64,000 bases of DNA from Diphasiastrum complanatum (Eukaryota > Streptophyta > Lycopodiopsida > Lycopodiales > Lycopodiaceae): NCBI GenBank assembly GCA_029204225.1, contig CM055110.1:632077-696076 (forward strand), written 5' to 3'. Shown piece by piece: positions 1 through 9,726 of this stretch. A model generated the notes under the pieces. It worked only from the letters and a program-made list of their open reading frames with translations, had not been told where the DNA came from and did not search any database. Both the position numbers and the translations under genes were made by a program. Numbering within the stretch: the stretch's first letter is position 1; every line of letters begins with the position of its first letter.

Positions 1-690
1 TTCTAAGTTGTTAAATTCAATTTTGCTTCTCATTCTATAACTCTCCATAACTTTTAAATTTGAGCTCTGATTTCAATGGAGGAAAAATGAAAAGTGATCA
101 AAACGACAAGTCTGACATTGCTAAGTTATCAAAATTTGGTAATTTTTTTTTTCAAGACCTCTTTTTTTACTCTTAGTCAAATTTCCTTTATTTAATTTGT
201 GTATTTTTTATCCTCATATCATCTCCGTTTGAGTTCGGAATTGAACGTTGTAAAAAGCAAAAGTGCTCAGTTGTATATGAACTACAACTTTTTGCCATTC
301 TCAGTTTCACTCATCGTAGAGCTTTGAGTTTTAAGTGGGTGAAAATTGGTCAGGAGCTAATCTTCATCCATTGTTTATCCAATTCTGTGGATTTTCCCGT
401 GTTTTTATACAGTCTGTAGAATTACAAGTGTTTTTACATAGTCTGCAAAAATATACGGAGTTTGACAACAATGTCATCTTTTTCATCTTTTTCGCCTGTC
501 AGGAATCTCATGTAAAATCACAACGTCGCATTTTTCACATTTTAGCGACATTGTCGCATGTCAGGATTTATGAGTAAATATGCAGTGTCACATTTTTCGC
601 TTTTTCCAAAGAGCCTCAAATGTTAAGAAAATGACTTTAGCAAAGTGTGGGGCAACCCTAAATGAGATTTAAGGGCACTGTCGCATTTTT
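1..690. other. AT-rich stretch without a gene
   Basis: I see no credible coding region here; the short open frames have no recognisable domain. The motif TGTCGCAT and close variants recur several times between about 480 and 735, mixed with T-runs, so this looks like flanking repeat or decayed LTR sequence. Confidence 0.5.
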
Positions 691-1260
691 TGTGAAATCT
701 TGACATTGTCACTTTTTGCGACAGTCGCATGCGGCTGTTTTAGTTCATTTCTACAGACGTGACAGTTTGGTTCATTTATGCAAACAGACTATTGACGGCC
801 AATTTCCATCGCTTATCAGCAATCAATGACAAGGAACCGGATGGATGCCAGCGGATAACCAGCCAACTGGCGATCGCATTTGATGACCTAATTTCTTAGT
901 ATAAATAGTTGTTCATATTCATACAGTTTATTATCAGAGATTTATCAGAAGAAGCATTTGAGTAGTTAGCTCTCTCTCTCTCTCAAGCCTGCGAGCTTGA
1001 ACACTCCTGAGCATTCTAGCTCAATTCTTAGAGTTGTTTTTAGAGATTGCCATTGCACTACTACTTATCAACATTGCTCTTGATTCAGACCTTCATTTTA
1101 GCCGCTCAAAGATAGCATAGAGTACGCAGTATCGATCTTGAACTTATTTACTTCTGTTACATTTTTCATACTAAATCAATACTATCTTTTATTGCGTTCA
1201 ACTCTCGATTCGTTTCGTTTCATTTCGTTACGATTCGATTCGTTTCATTCCAATTTCACA
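691..1260 (+). mobile_element. 5' LTR of copia element A (putative)
   Basis: The segment begins TGTGAAAT and ends ATTTCACA, an 8-bp inverted terminal pair with the usual TG...CA ends. It lies 4 nt before a primer-binding site. A TATA box (TATAAATAG, 900-908) sits inside it, as expected of an LTR promoter. The last 55 bases are a TTCGT-like pentamer tract. No second LTR copy is present to confirm the borders, because the element's 3' half is missing. Confidence 0.6.
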
Positions 1261-1264
1261 TCAA

Positions 1265-1277
1265 TGGTATCAAAGCC
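1265..1277 (+). promoter_or_regulatory. Primer-binding site, copia A
   Basis: TGGTATCAAAGCC differs by one base from TGGTATCAGAGCC, the complement of the 3' end of plant initiator methionine tRNA, which primes reverse transcription in most plant copia elements. Confidence 0.75.
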
Positions 1278-1319
1278 ACAACTTTGACTATCAGAGCCCT
1301 TGTCTGATTTTTTCAAACC

Positions 1320-4300
1320 ATGGCATCCATTAGCAGCATTCAATCAAAGATTTGCATGATGTTTGACTCCTCAGGATCAAACTTCCTAGCATGGAAGGTG
1401 AAGACTTCTCTCATACTAAAAGGAGAAGGTCTACGGCCCTAGGTTGATGGCACAGAAGAGATGCCCACAATCACTAGCAAAGAGCTACGAGAATGGAGAG
1501 AAAGAAACGACAAGGCAGTAGCCGTCCTATCTTCCTCCATCGAAGACAGCTTGACACTTGATCTAGCCACACTCTCCAAAGCAAGGAAAATGTGGGATAC
1601 TTTGCTGACCAAATTTCAAACGAAATCACGAAGCCAAATTATGCTTCTTGAAGATCAGCTGACCAATCTGAGATGGGATGGTAAAGACCTCACCTCCTTC
1701 ATCAGAAGAATTAAGGACTTGCTCCTCTTGCTACACAATTCCAGAACAGAATATGTAGTCTCAACAGAGAAGCAGCTCACATACCTACTACGAGCTCTAC
1801 CAAGACCGTTTCAAACGACCAAACATTACTTGCTAAAGATCCACAGATGACACTTGAGAAGGCTGTAATCGAGATCAGAGAAGAGGTGGAAGCCCGTGAA
1901 TACCTTGATGACAAGGATAACTCTGACCAAGCTCTATACAGCAACAAAGAGAATTAGAAGAAAATTTTAAGCCTAAGAGGGAGTCAGACCAAAGACAAGA
2001 TCGAAGGCAACAATCAAAGAGAGCCAAAGAAGACAAATGGAAGAGCAAAAATAAATTGAGACAACAGAATGGTGAGAAGAAGACCTGCACAAGGTGCACA
2101 CGAGAAGGCCACACTATTGATAAGTGTTGGCTCAATCCAAAGATAGAGTGCATCCACTATCACAAGAAGGGTCACACAGCCATTGACTGCAACCAAAATC
2201 CCAGAAACAAGAAAGCTCAGAGTAGATGGGAGCGACAATAGCTCATCCTACATGGAGGAACCAAAGTCCTCCAAGATGGCCGAAGACAGAGCCAACAACG
2301 GCAAGAACCCAACAGCTTACTTGTGTGCTGATGTCTGTGCGACATCAACTTCAGATACACAAGAGATAATTCTTTATTCAGGTGCAACATCACACTTCAT
2401 GGCAACAAGTCACATGATCACAGATTATCAAGAATCAGAATCTTCCAGATATATAATCTTGGGAGATGGTTCCAGACACAAAGTCAACAGAACTGGAGCG
2501 CTGTGGTTAAGCACCAAAGGAAGAGACAGAAGGCTCAATGACACTCTATACGTGCCCACTCTTCAGAAGGACCTACTATATGTTGCTAAGATGGTAGATG
2601 TAGGACTAACAGTCACCTTTGAAGCGATACCTACGAAGTGGTTGAAGCCGCAACCACTCAGCTTGTCACCGTAGGAAAGCGAAAGGGGAATCTATATCAC
2701 CTCAGGATCCAAGTACCTTCAAAGCAAGCTCACCAGATCAACGAATCAATGGATATTATATGACACAGGAGGCTGTATTACATGAATATAGTTACTCTAT
2801 ACAACGCTAGCCAGAGCGGAGCATTCACTGGTGCCAATATCAAAGATGCAGCATGTTTGAAATCCTGCGATGCCTGTAACAAAGGCAAGATGTCCCATAT
2901 ACCATTCACCAAGGACTCTTTCAGAACAAAAGAACTCCTGGAACTAGTACACTATGACATCTGTGGACCATTTGATGTAGTCTCCCTGGGAGGTTCAAAG
3001 TACTACATCACTTTTATTGACGACTTCAGCAAATTTGCAGTCATGTACTTTATCCACAACAAGTCAGAGGCCCTGGACAAATTCACAGAGTTTGTGAATT
3101 GGGCTGACAAAAGGGACTGACAAGAAGGTGAAGCAACTGAGAACAGACAGAGGAGGAGAATACATCTCCAAACGGTTTACAGAGTTTTGCACCAGCAAAG
3201 ACACAAAGTTTGTGAATTGGACTGAGAAAGGGACTGACAAGAAGGTGAAGCAGTTGAGAACAGACAGAGGAGGAGAATACATCTCCAAACGCTTTGCAGA
3301 GTTTTGCACCAGCAAAGGCATACTTCACTTGAAGATTGGAGCCTACACACCACAACACAATGGCGTGGCAGAGAGGAGAAATCAAACTCTCAAGGAAGCT
3401 GCGAGATCCATGATGGCCTATTCAAAGGCATCAATTTTTTTATGGGTACCACACCACACGAGGTTTGGTGGGGCAACAAACCAAGTTTGACACATGTGCA
3501 CATTTTTGGATGCGTCGCATATGCCCACATTCCATATTAGAAAAGAAAGAAACTGGATGAAAATGTGGAGCAGGGATTCCTCTTAGGATATGATGCTCAT
3601 TCATCATATTACAGGATCTACATGCGTGACAATAGACAGATCAAGACTATCAGAGACATCAAATTTGATGAGTCAAAGACAATGGTTGACCGAGATCCAG
3701 TTGGCTACAAAATCCTGACCAGAGTCTACTATGACCTGCCAACATTTGCAGAGGGAGCGGACCCTGAGCACCCGGAACAAGATGCTCAAATTTCAGATGG
3801 ACAAAGTGACTGTTCAGACAACGAGTAGCAAGGCGCACATTCTGTACCCAGGACGCCTACTACTCACCACAATTCAGTAGTCAGCAAAGGCAAGGCCATC
3901 GATCTGACTGCGGACTCTCCAAGAAGATCCACGAGAGAAAGAAGAGCACCTGTCAGATTTGTACATGATGGCTCAGCCTCTATATCAGAGGAGTTTTGTG
4001 GATTTGGAGGAGAATCTCAAACATATGAGAAAGCTATCAACTGTCTAAATAAGGACAAGTGGATTAAAGCGATGGAAGACGAGATGAATTCCATGGAGCA
4101 GAACAATGTCTAGAATCTGGAGCCATTACCAGTAGACAGGAAGATTGTAAAGTGCAAATGGATTTTCAAATACAAGTATGGACCTGATGACAACATATCA
4201 AAATACAAGGCCAGATTGGTGGTGAAAGGTTTCTCTCAGAAGTATGGTGTTGACTATACTGAAATTTTTTCTCCAGTCGTAAGGCATTCGTCCTTACGCC

Positions 4301-4375
4301 TACTATTTTCATATGCAGCAGTGTACAGTCTCAAGATCCACATAGTGGATGAAAAGACCACCTTTATAAAGTCCT
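1320..4375 (+). pseudogene. Copia A gag-pol, decayed and truncated in RT
   Basis: Ty1/copia polyprotein remnant in the order gag, protease, integrase, reverse transcriptase. The frame starts at ATG 1320 and is interrupted by a stop near 1440, followed by gag (1461-1850). Two zinc-knuckle-like motifs (CTRCTREGHTIDKC and the following C/H cluster) lie near 2090-2190. The protease site reads LYSGATSH near 2375, so the catalytic Asp has become Tyr. Integrase spans about 2860-3540 and contains the NGVAERRNQTL block. A 117-bp duplication lies within it. RT begins near 4135 (WIFKYKYG, then VVKGFSQKYGVDYTE) and stops inside the KTTFIKSS segment, before the YVDD motif. RNase H and the 3' LTR are absent. 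Stops and frameshifts rule out an active protein. Confidence 0.85.
3085..3318 (+). repeat. Tandem duplication inside copia A integrase
   Basis: Two copies of about 117 bp lie head to tail. Each encodes the block RTDRGGEYISKRF and then EFCTSK, so the region with the second catalytic Asp of the DDE integrase is present twice. The copies differ at only a few positions. One has an extra A in its GACAAAAGGG stretch, which shifts the frame. Confidence 0.85.
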
Positions 4376-4399
4376 CACAACAGGATCCTAGTCTAAGCA

Positions 4400-4857
4400 T
4401 ATACAAAACAACAACACATGGAAACCGGTGGAGGTTAAACCAATCCAACCAAATCTAGATCGAACGGATCTAACCCCCAAGCTATGGATTAATCAGAGTC
4501 ATGGAAAGAGGAGTCACACCAGCAACATGTAACTATTAATCACAAAATCAAGCCTCCACTAGTGAGAGCCCAGCATGTATACTTATACACTCCAAGGCCC
4601 ATGCACCACTTGTAGTGCACTGTGACACCTCACCGGACACCTCTGTAGCCTATCTGGGCCACGTCATCTAGTTCCCTAATGACTCACTGATAGACCCATA
4701 CCAACTCCACCACCATGTGTTTAGGCCTACAACCATTAATTATGACCATGTACACATAAAGGCCCCAATTCCCTTATAGTCACAATTAACTTACGGGTTG
4801 TTGGTCTACCGGTCCCTAGCGTGGACACGCTACCCGAGACTAGTCATGGGCATGACA
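4400..4857 (-). mobile_element. 3' LTR of gypsy element B (partial, left edge uncertain)
   Basis: Read on the minus strand, this stretch starts TGTCATGCCC directly after a polypurine tract, which places it as the 3' LTR of the reversed gypsy element at 4.9-7.3 kb. The left end merges with the copia A remnant around 4375-4400. I could not fix the CA end or a target duplication. Confidence 0.55.
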
Positions 4858-4870
4858 TTCTTCCCCCCTT
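4858..4870 (-). promoter_or_regulatory. Polypurine tract of gypsy B
   Basis: The minus strand reads AAGGGGGGAAGAA immediately before the TG of the LTR. This is the normal position of the plus-strand primer in an LTR retrotransposon. Confidence 0.7.
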
Positions 4871-4871
4871 A

Positions 4872-7262
4872 TTCAAGTTTTGTCCTCAGAACTTAAATAG
4901 GGAAAGTTCCGCCTTAAGCTTCCTTCCGGTTCCCAGGAATCGTCATCATTTGTACATCCCCTCCATATTGCTCACAATATCACTTGGTAATTTGTAAAGC
5001 CTAAACAGACGCTCTACAAATATCTGAGCTAAATCATAAGCCTTTGCGGTGGTCTTTACCGGAATAAACGTAGCCAATTTGGTAAGACGGTCGACCACAA
5101 CCCAAATTGCATCATGCTGTTTATTCGTTCGCGGTAACCCAACCACGAAATCCATGGAAATACTATCCCATCTCTTATCAGGGATATCCAGTAGATGCAA
5201 CAAACCGCCAACCTTATGGCGTTCAGCTTTATTCAACTGGCATTGGTCACACTTGACCACATAAGATTCTACAAAGGGCTTAAGTTTTGGCCAATAAAAA
5301 TCCCTCCATAACAAATCCAATGTACGATGATGTATGCCGGGATGTCCTACGCATGGTGAGTCATGACATTCAAAAAGAATTTTATTCTTAACAACATCCA
5401 CATCAGGCACACAAACCTTCCCTTTCCTGAACAAAAGTCCATTACAGATAGAGAAGTCATCAGTGTTCTTTATCTCCTTCTCCCCAAACTGATCACCATG
5501 ATTATCAGTCCCGCTTGATGAAACTGCTAGAACCCTATTCGAGATTGGTCCAAAATGTGGGTCTTTCTCATAAAGACCTCTCAGGGAGAGATAAAAGTCT
5601 ATACTGATCTCAATGAAGGAAAGTTTGTTCACTTCACCAATTCGACTAAGTGCATCAGCCACCTGAATAGATGAGCCCTTGATATACTGCACGTCAAAGT
5701 CAAATTCTTGCATGAGTTCTGCCCATCTGGCCTTACGACCTCGCAAATCATTCTAATTATAAAAATACTTTAAAGGTTGATGATCCGTATTAACCACAAA
5801 TTTATTACCATACAGGTAATGTCTCCACGATTTCAAAGCATGGATCACCGCAAAAAGCTCTTCTGAGTGGTGTACCTGACCTGTGCATCGGTTAGTTTCT
5901 TACTCTCAAAGGCAATGGATTGACCCTCCTGTAAGAGAATAGCTCCAATAGCCGTGTCACTCGCGTCAGTGTTAATGACGAACGACAAATCTGGATCTGC
6001 TATTCTCAAAACTGGAGCAATTGCAATTAGAAGCTCGAGTTTACAAAAACTCTCATCTAATTTCTCATTCCATCTGATAAGAGGACTTGGCCTAGCTTTG
6101 GGGCTTTTTACTCCTTTCAACATATTGTTGAAATTGGCCATTCCACTACCGTCTTTGCCTTTTCTTCGTCAATTTTGATCCCAAAGGAGGTAATCTTATG
6201 ACCAAGGTAAAGAAGTTCCTTCTTGAAGAATTTGCACTTTGATTCTTTTGCATAAAGCTTCTCTTGTCTTAAGATACGTAAGACAGTTGGAGATGCTTAG
6301 CATGCTCTTTGAGTGTTCTGCTATAGATCAGAATATCGTCCAGAAACACTACTACGAACTTCCCCAAATATGGACAAAATAAATCGTTCATCATTTGTTG
6401 GAAAGTAGCCGGAGCATTTGTCAAACCAAAGGGCAATACAAGAAACTCGTAGTGGCCAAACCTGGTCCTAAAACCGGTTTTAGATACATCTTCCGGATGT
6501 ATCCTGATCTGATGGTATCCCGTACGTAGATCAATTTTTGTGAAGTATTTAGCTCCATTCAATCGATCTATGAGATCGTCCATCCTGGGCAACGAGTATT
6601 TATTTTTAATTGTAAGTTTGTTTAGACCCTTGTAATCTACACATAGCCAGAAACTCCCATCTTTCTTACTCTTAAGCAGGGCAAGTGCTCCCCATGGAGA
6701 TTTACTTGGTCTTATGTGTCCCATCCTGAGATACTCCTCGATCTGTCTAGCCACTTCCTCCTCTTCCTTCTGACTAAACCGATATGGTTGTCTGAAGATA
6801 GGACGACTATCGGACAAAAGATATATCTTATGATTCACCAACCGAGCGGGTGGTAGTCCATAAGGTAGTTGCTTCAGAAAAACTTCACTAAACCCTTGCT
6901 CAAAATCTTGCAAAAGCTGTTGTTCTTGATGCGAATTTTCGATGTTAAAACATGAAAACACATTCACATCCCCAACATCACAATGCATATGAGATTTCAA
7001 AAGCAAGCGAAAGAGTTCATACTCAGAATCATGAAGTTTCTCAATTGATTCAGCCTAGGAAATCATCGGCGATGGAAGTACATCGATCTCTCCAGAAATA
7101 GAGACAGTCTGGTCAAACTTATCTTTAAATATCATAGAATGATTTTTAAAATCTATCTCTAAAGAGTCTGATTTGCCAAAAAACCATTCATAGTCCAAAA
7201 TCACATCAATTCGGTCCAGATTCATGACATGGAAATCCAACGGCTCAACATAGTCCTGCTTT
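4872..7262 (-). pseudogene. Gypsy B pol (protease-RT-RNase H-integrase), broken
   Basis: Ty3/gypsy pol of the chromovirus type on the minus strand. A protease end (DVILDYEWF) lies at 7240-7055. RT lies at 7006-6269, with [27 protein letters not shown] and the active site [10 protein letters not shown]. RNase H lies at 6141-5845 (INTDASDTAIGAILLQ). An integrase with an HHCC zinc finger (HDSPCVGHPG ... CDQCQ) and the first catalytic block (SMDFVVGLP) lies at 5746-4946. Integrase then jumps, after KLPSDIVSN, to a short pol tail (SWEP ... FPYLSSEDKT), so the segment with the catalytic Glu is deleted. Frameshifts separate RT from RNase H and RNase H from integrase. Gag and the 5' LTR are missing; the element ends at the LINE junction near 7265. 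Confidence 0.88.
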
Positions 7263-7279
7263 CGAAGCTCTCCAGTGGG

Positions 7280-8058
7280 CTAGAAAAAGTCAGAAAAGAT
7301 CACTATGTTGTGGAGTGGTAAAAGGATTGGTTCATATGGGAGGGGAAAGAGAAATGGTCAGCGAGGCCTCCAGGGATACAAGTCTTCCCCCCAGATGTGA
7401 TCACGAAGTTGAACCAGAGCTGAGACTTGGCACTCAGTACAGGGAAATGGGAAGGGATCTTCAAAGGGATTTGGGCTAAGTACTTGGACCCCAAGGTCTC
7501 GGTGCTACTATGGAGGATAGCCCACAGGACAATATGGACAGGCAACACAGGGTTTTAGTGGGGGATCTCGGACATATATTGCGATAGGTGCGGTTTGGAC
7601 ATGGACTCCATCCAACACACCTTCCTCTTTTGTGAGAGGAACAAGCCTCTATCTTCTTTTGTTCAGGGCACTTCTAAGTACTTAGGTTTTGATTCCATAG
7701 ATATTCATAAATGGTTGTTGGGATTAAACTCTAGGATAGATAAGGACATTTGGACTTGCATTAGGGCTCCCCTCCTCTAGACTCTTTGGAGGCGGAAGAA
7801 CTTGCAGATTTTTTATGTTACTCTTGATCTAGTTCCTCTTATGGGTGGGCTTTGGGACATAGGTAGACTTTACTTTGACGCTGTCAGGAAAGCTCTTCAG
7901 GAAAAGAAAAATGTTGCTGAACCTAGGATTAAGGCTCTTGAAACCATTCGGTCTTGGTTTTTGACCTCGGTGGAAAGACTCAAATTCCTCCACATGTGAT
8001 TGTACATTACTTTATAGTAAATATACACAAACCGCGCTTACTTGCAAAAAAAAAAAAA
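7280..8058 (+). mobile_element. LINE (non-LTR retrotransposon) 3' end with poly(A)
   Basis: The plus strand encodes the zinc-binding domain that ends plant L1-type reverse transcriptases (zf-RVT). The segment VSVLLWRIAHRTIW is followed by CDRCG and HTFLFC, with one in-frame stop near 7556. Downstream peptide continues in two open stretches to 7999 and ends at a run of 13 A (8046-8058), as expected for target-primed insertion. This is a typical 5'-truncated, dead copy. The boundary with gypsy B is approximate. Confidence 0.75.
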
Positions 8059-8588
8059 TTGGCCACGAACAATTTTTAATAAAAGGCATTATGCTTATGG
8101 GCAATTTTTCATACAATACATTATGACTATAATGTTTTTATATGATCCTTATAAAGCGTCACCCTAAACCCAAAAAATAAAAACTTATCATGTGGTTAAA
8201 GCCTCATGATTTTGGACATTTCACCCCTTTGGCCTCTTAAGTCTAAAGTGATTTTGGACATTTCACCCTTAAGCCTCTTAAGTCACATCATGGCAAGGCG
8301 CGAAGTTTTCTTTTTCTTTGGGGAGATGGAAGGGGGGGGGGGGGGGGGGGGGGGGGAATTTAAAAAAAAAAATTCTTGTTTTTTTTTGAGATATTTTTTT
8401 GGGCCTTTTCAAAAAGAAATTTGGATTGTTTTTTTCTATATATTTTTTTCGATATATTTTTTCCATTTTTTTTTCAAACCCATGTTTTCTTTAAGTATAT
8501 ATTTTTGTTTTTTTTTTTGTTTTTCTTTTTTCTCTAAGCATCTCTAAAAGCAGATTGTTCATGTAATGCCAGGTGCTAAGGTTTGCTT
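8059..8588. repeat. Low-complexity AT-rich stretch with G25 run
   Basis: No gene is visible. A phrase of about 37 bp (GATTTTGGACATTTCACCC ... CTCTTAAGTC) is repeated in tandem at 8208-8285. A run of 25 G occupies 8332-8356 and is followed by long A and T runs to about 8530. Confidence 0.75.
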
Positions 8589-8865
8589 TGTATTTTGAAA
8601 GCACCTCTATGAGCAGAACATCCATCCACCTTTCTCTCTCCTCCGGAATCTTTCATTCTCTCTTAGACTCTCTCTACGGAATGTGCGTTCTCGTTCTACG
8701 GAATGTGCATTCTCTTTCTACGAAATGTCCATTCTCTCTCTCCCTTCTCACCTGGCATTATGTTGTGGAAGGCCCGCGGACGGGCCTTCCTTGCAGGGAG
8801 GGCCCTGCCGCCGTCGGGCAAGGGCCCTCCCTGCAAGGAAGGCCCTCAGTTAGGGCTTTCATCAT
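8589..8865 (+). repeat. R1 interspersed repeat, copy A
   Basis: This segment is homologous, in reverse orientation, to 51882-52153. Common elements in order are TATTTTGAAAGCACCTC, a CT-rich part with several GAATGTGC(A/G)TTCTC-like units, a CACCT(G/T)GCATTA block, and a GC-rich end. Here the end holds a perfect 25-bp inverted repeat (8782-8806 and 8821-8845) around a 14-nt loop. No protein domain was recognised. It is probably a small non-autonomous element of unassigned class. Confidence 0.7.
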
Positions 8866-9300
8866 ACGTAAATTTAAAACCATATTTTTTTGTGAGCCTT
8901 TTTATCACAATTCTCGAGTGGACAGACAATAAAAAGTTAACAAATAGCACATGAAAGCTATGATGTACTGTGCATGTGGACAGCTAATGACGACATACTA
9001 CCACATAGCTGATGCACATTCTAATAGAATAGCACTTCGATTTGATAGCTTGTCAATTAGTGCACATTTTGTAAAATAAAAAACTAAAAAAAAATGTAAC
9101 ATAAATTTCACACAAAATGGGAAGACCAAAACAATAACAAAATTTAATAAAAAAAACCAACCTGGAAAATTCGCCTGGTAGTTGCATCACAAGCATTGAG
9201 AATTTTCCAAGTGGCAGCTGTGATCCAAGTGTGGTCAGGTCTGCAACAAGCTTGCTAGGAGCGCTGGTTATACCAAAGCCGTCCGATACTGTGGAGAACA
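8866..9300. other. Intergenic and promoter-proximal region
   Basis: AT-rich sequence upstream of the RNA-binding protein gene. No coding region is seen. The promoter probably lies here, but I found no convincing TATA box at a fixed distance. Confidence 0.4.
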
Positions 9301-9330
9301 TCTGTGACCGTTAATTTCTTCTCCTCCTCC

Positions 9331-9348
9331 CTCTCTCTCTCTCTCTCT
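9331..9348 (+). promoter_or_regulatory. CT-rich tract at the 5' leader of the RRM gene
   Basis: A pyrimidine (CT)9 tract about 250 bases before the 5'-UTR donor site. CT/GA tracts are common around plant transcription starts and 5' leaders. Its function here is inferred only from position. Confidence 0.35.
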
Positions 9349-9582
9349 GGTTGCTCTTTATCGTTTGGAGTATTTTATTGTTGTTACTTGCGCGATCCAT
9401 ATATTTTTCTCGATCCTTTTTCCTGCCGCCAGAGGGCGAGTTAGGGTTTCTTGCGGCTACATTCTGTGTATTTTACTAAGGGCTGCTTGTGTGCGGCACA
9501 AAGCGGCTTCACTAAAACATATAGGCCATTTGCTAATTTCGTCCTTTCTTCTCGCATTCTCTTGGTCTGTTTCATTTTTGAG

Positions 9583-9724
9583 GTATCCTCACTCTCATTT
9601 CGAGTAAAGATTTCTTTTAGAAATTTTCGATATCTTTGTTGAATGTGCAACTATGCACTGTTTGATAGGGCAAGGGCTTTTTTCCGGTCTGATATTCTGA
9701 TGAGCTTTGCTTGGGGTTTTGCAG
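9583..9724 (+). other. Probable 5'-UTR intron of the RRM gene
   Basis: A donor (TTTGAG|GTATCC) at 9583 and an acceptor (GGGTTTTGCAG|AT) ending at 9724 flank a T-rich segment. The start codon lies 2 nt into the following exon. An intron just before the ATG is common in plant genes for RNA-binding proteins. Confidence 0.6.
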
Positions 9725-9726
9725 AT

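Noticed and set aside
8206-8547. 113-codon open frame across the G25 run
   Set aside because: Translation of homopolymers (poly-Gly, poly-Phe); no coding character.
9643-9726. Upstream in-frame ATGs of the RRM gene
   Set aside because: They lie in a T-rich segment ending in GGGTTTTGCAG, that is, in the 5'-UTR intron. The family protein begins just before KLFIGG.
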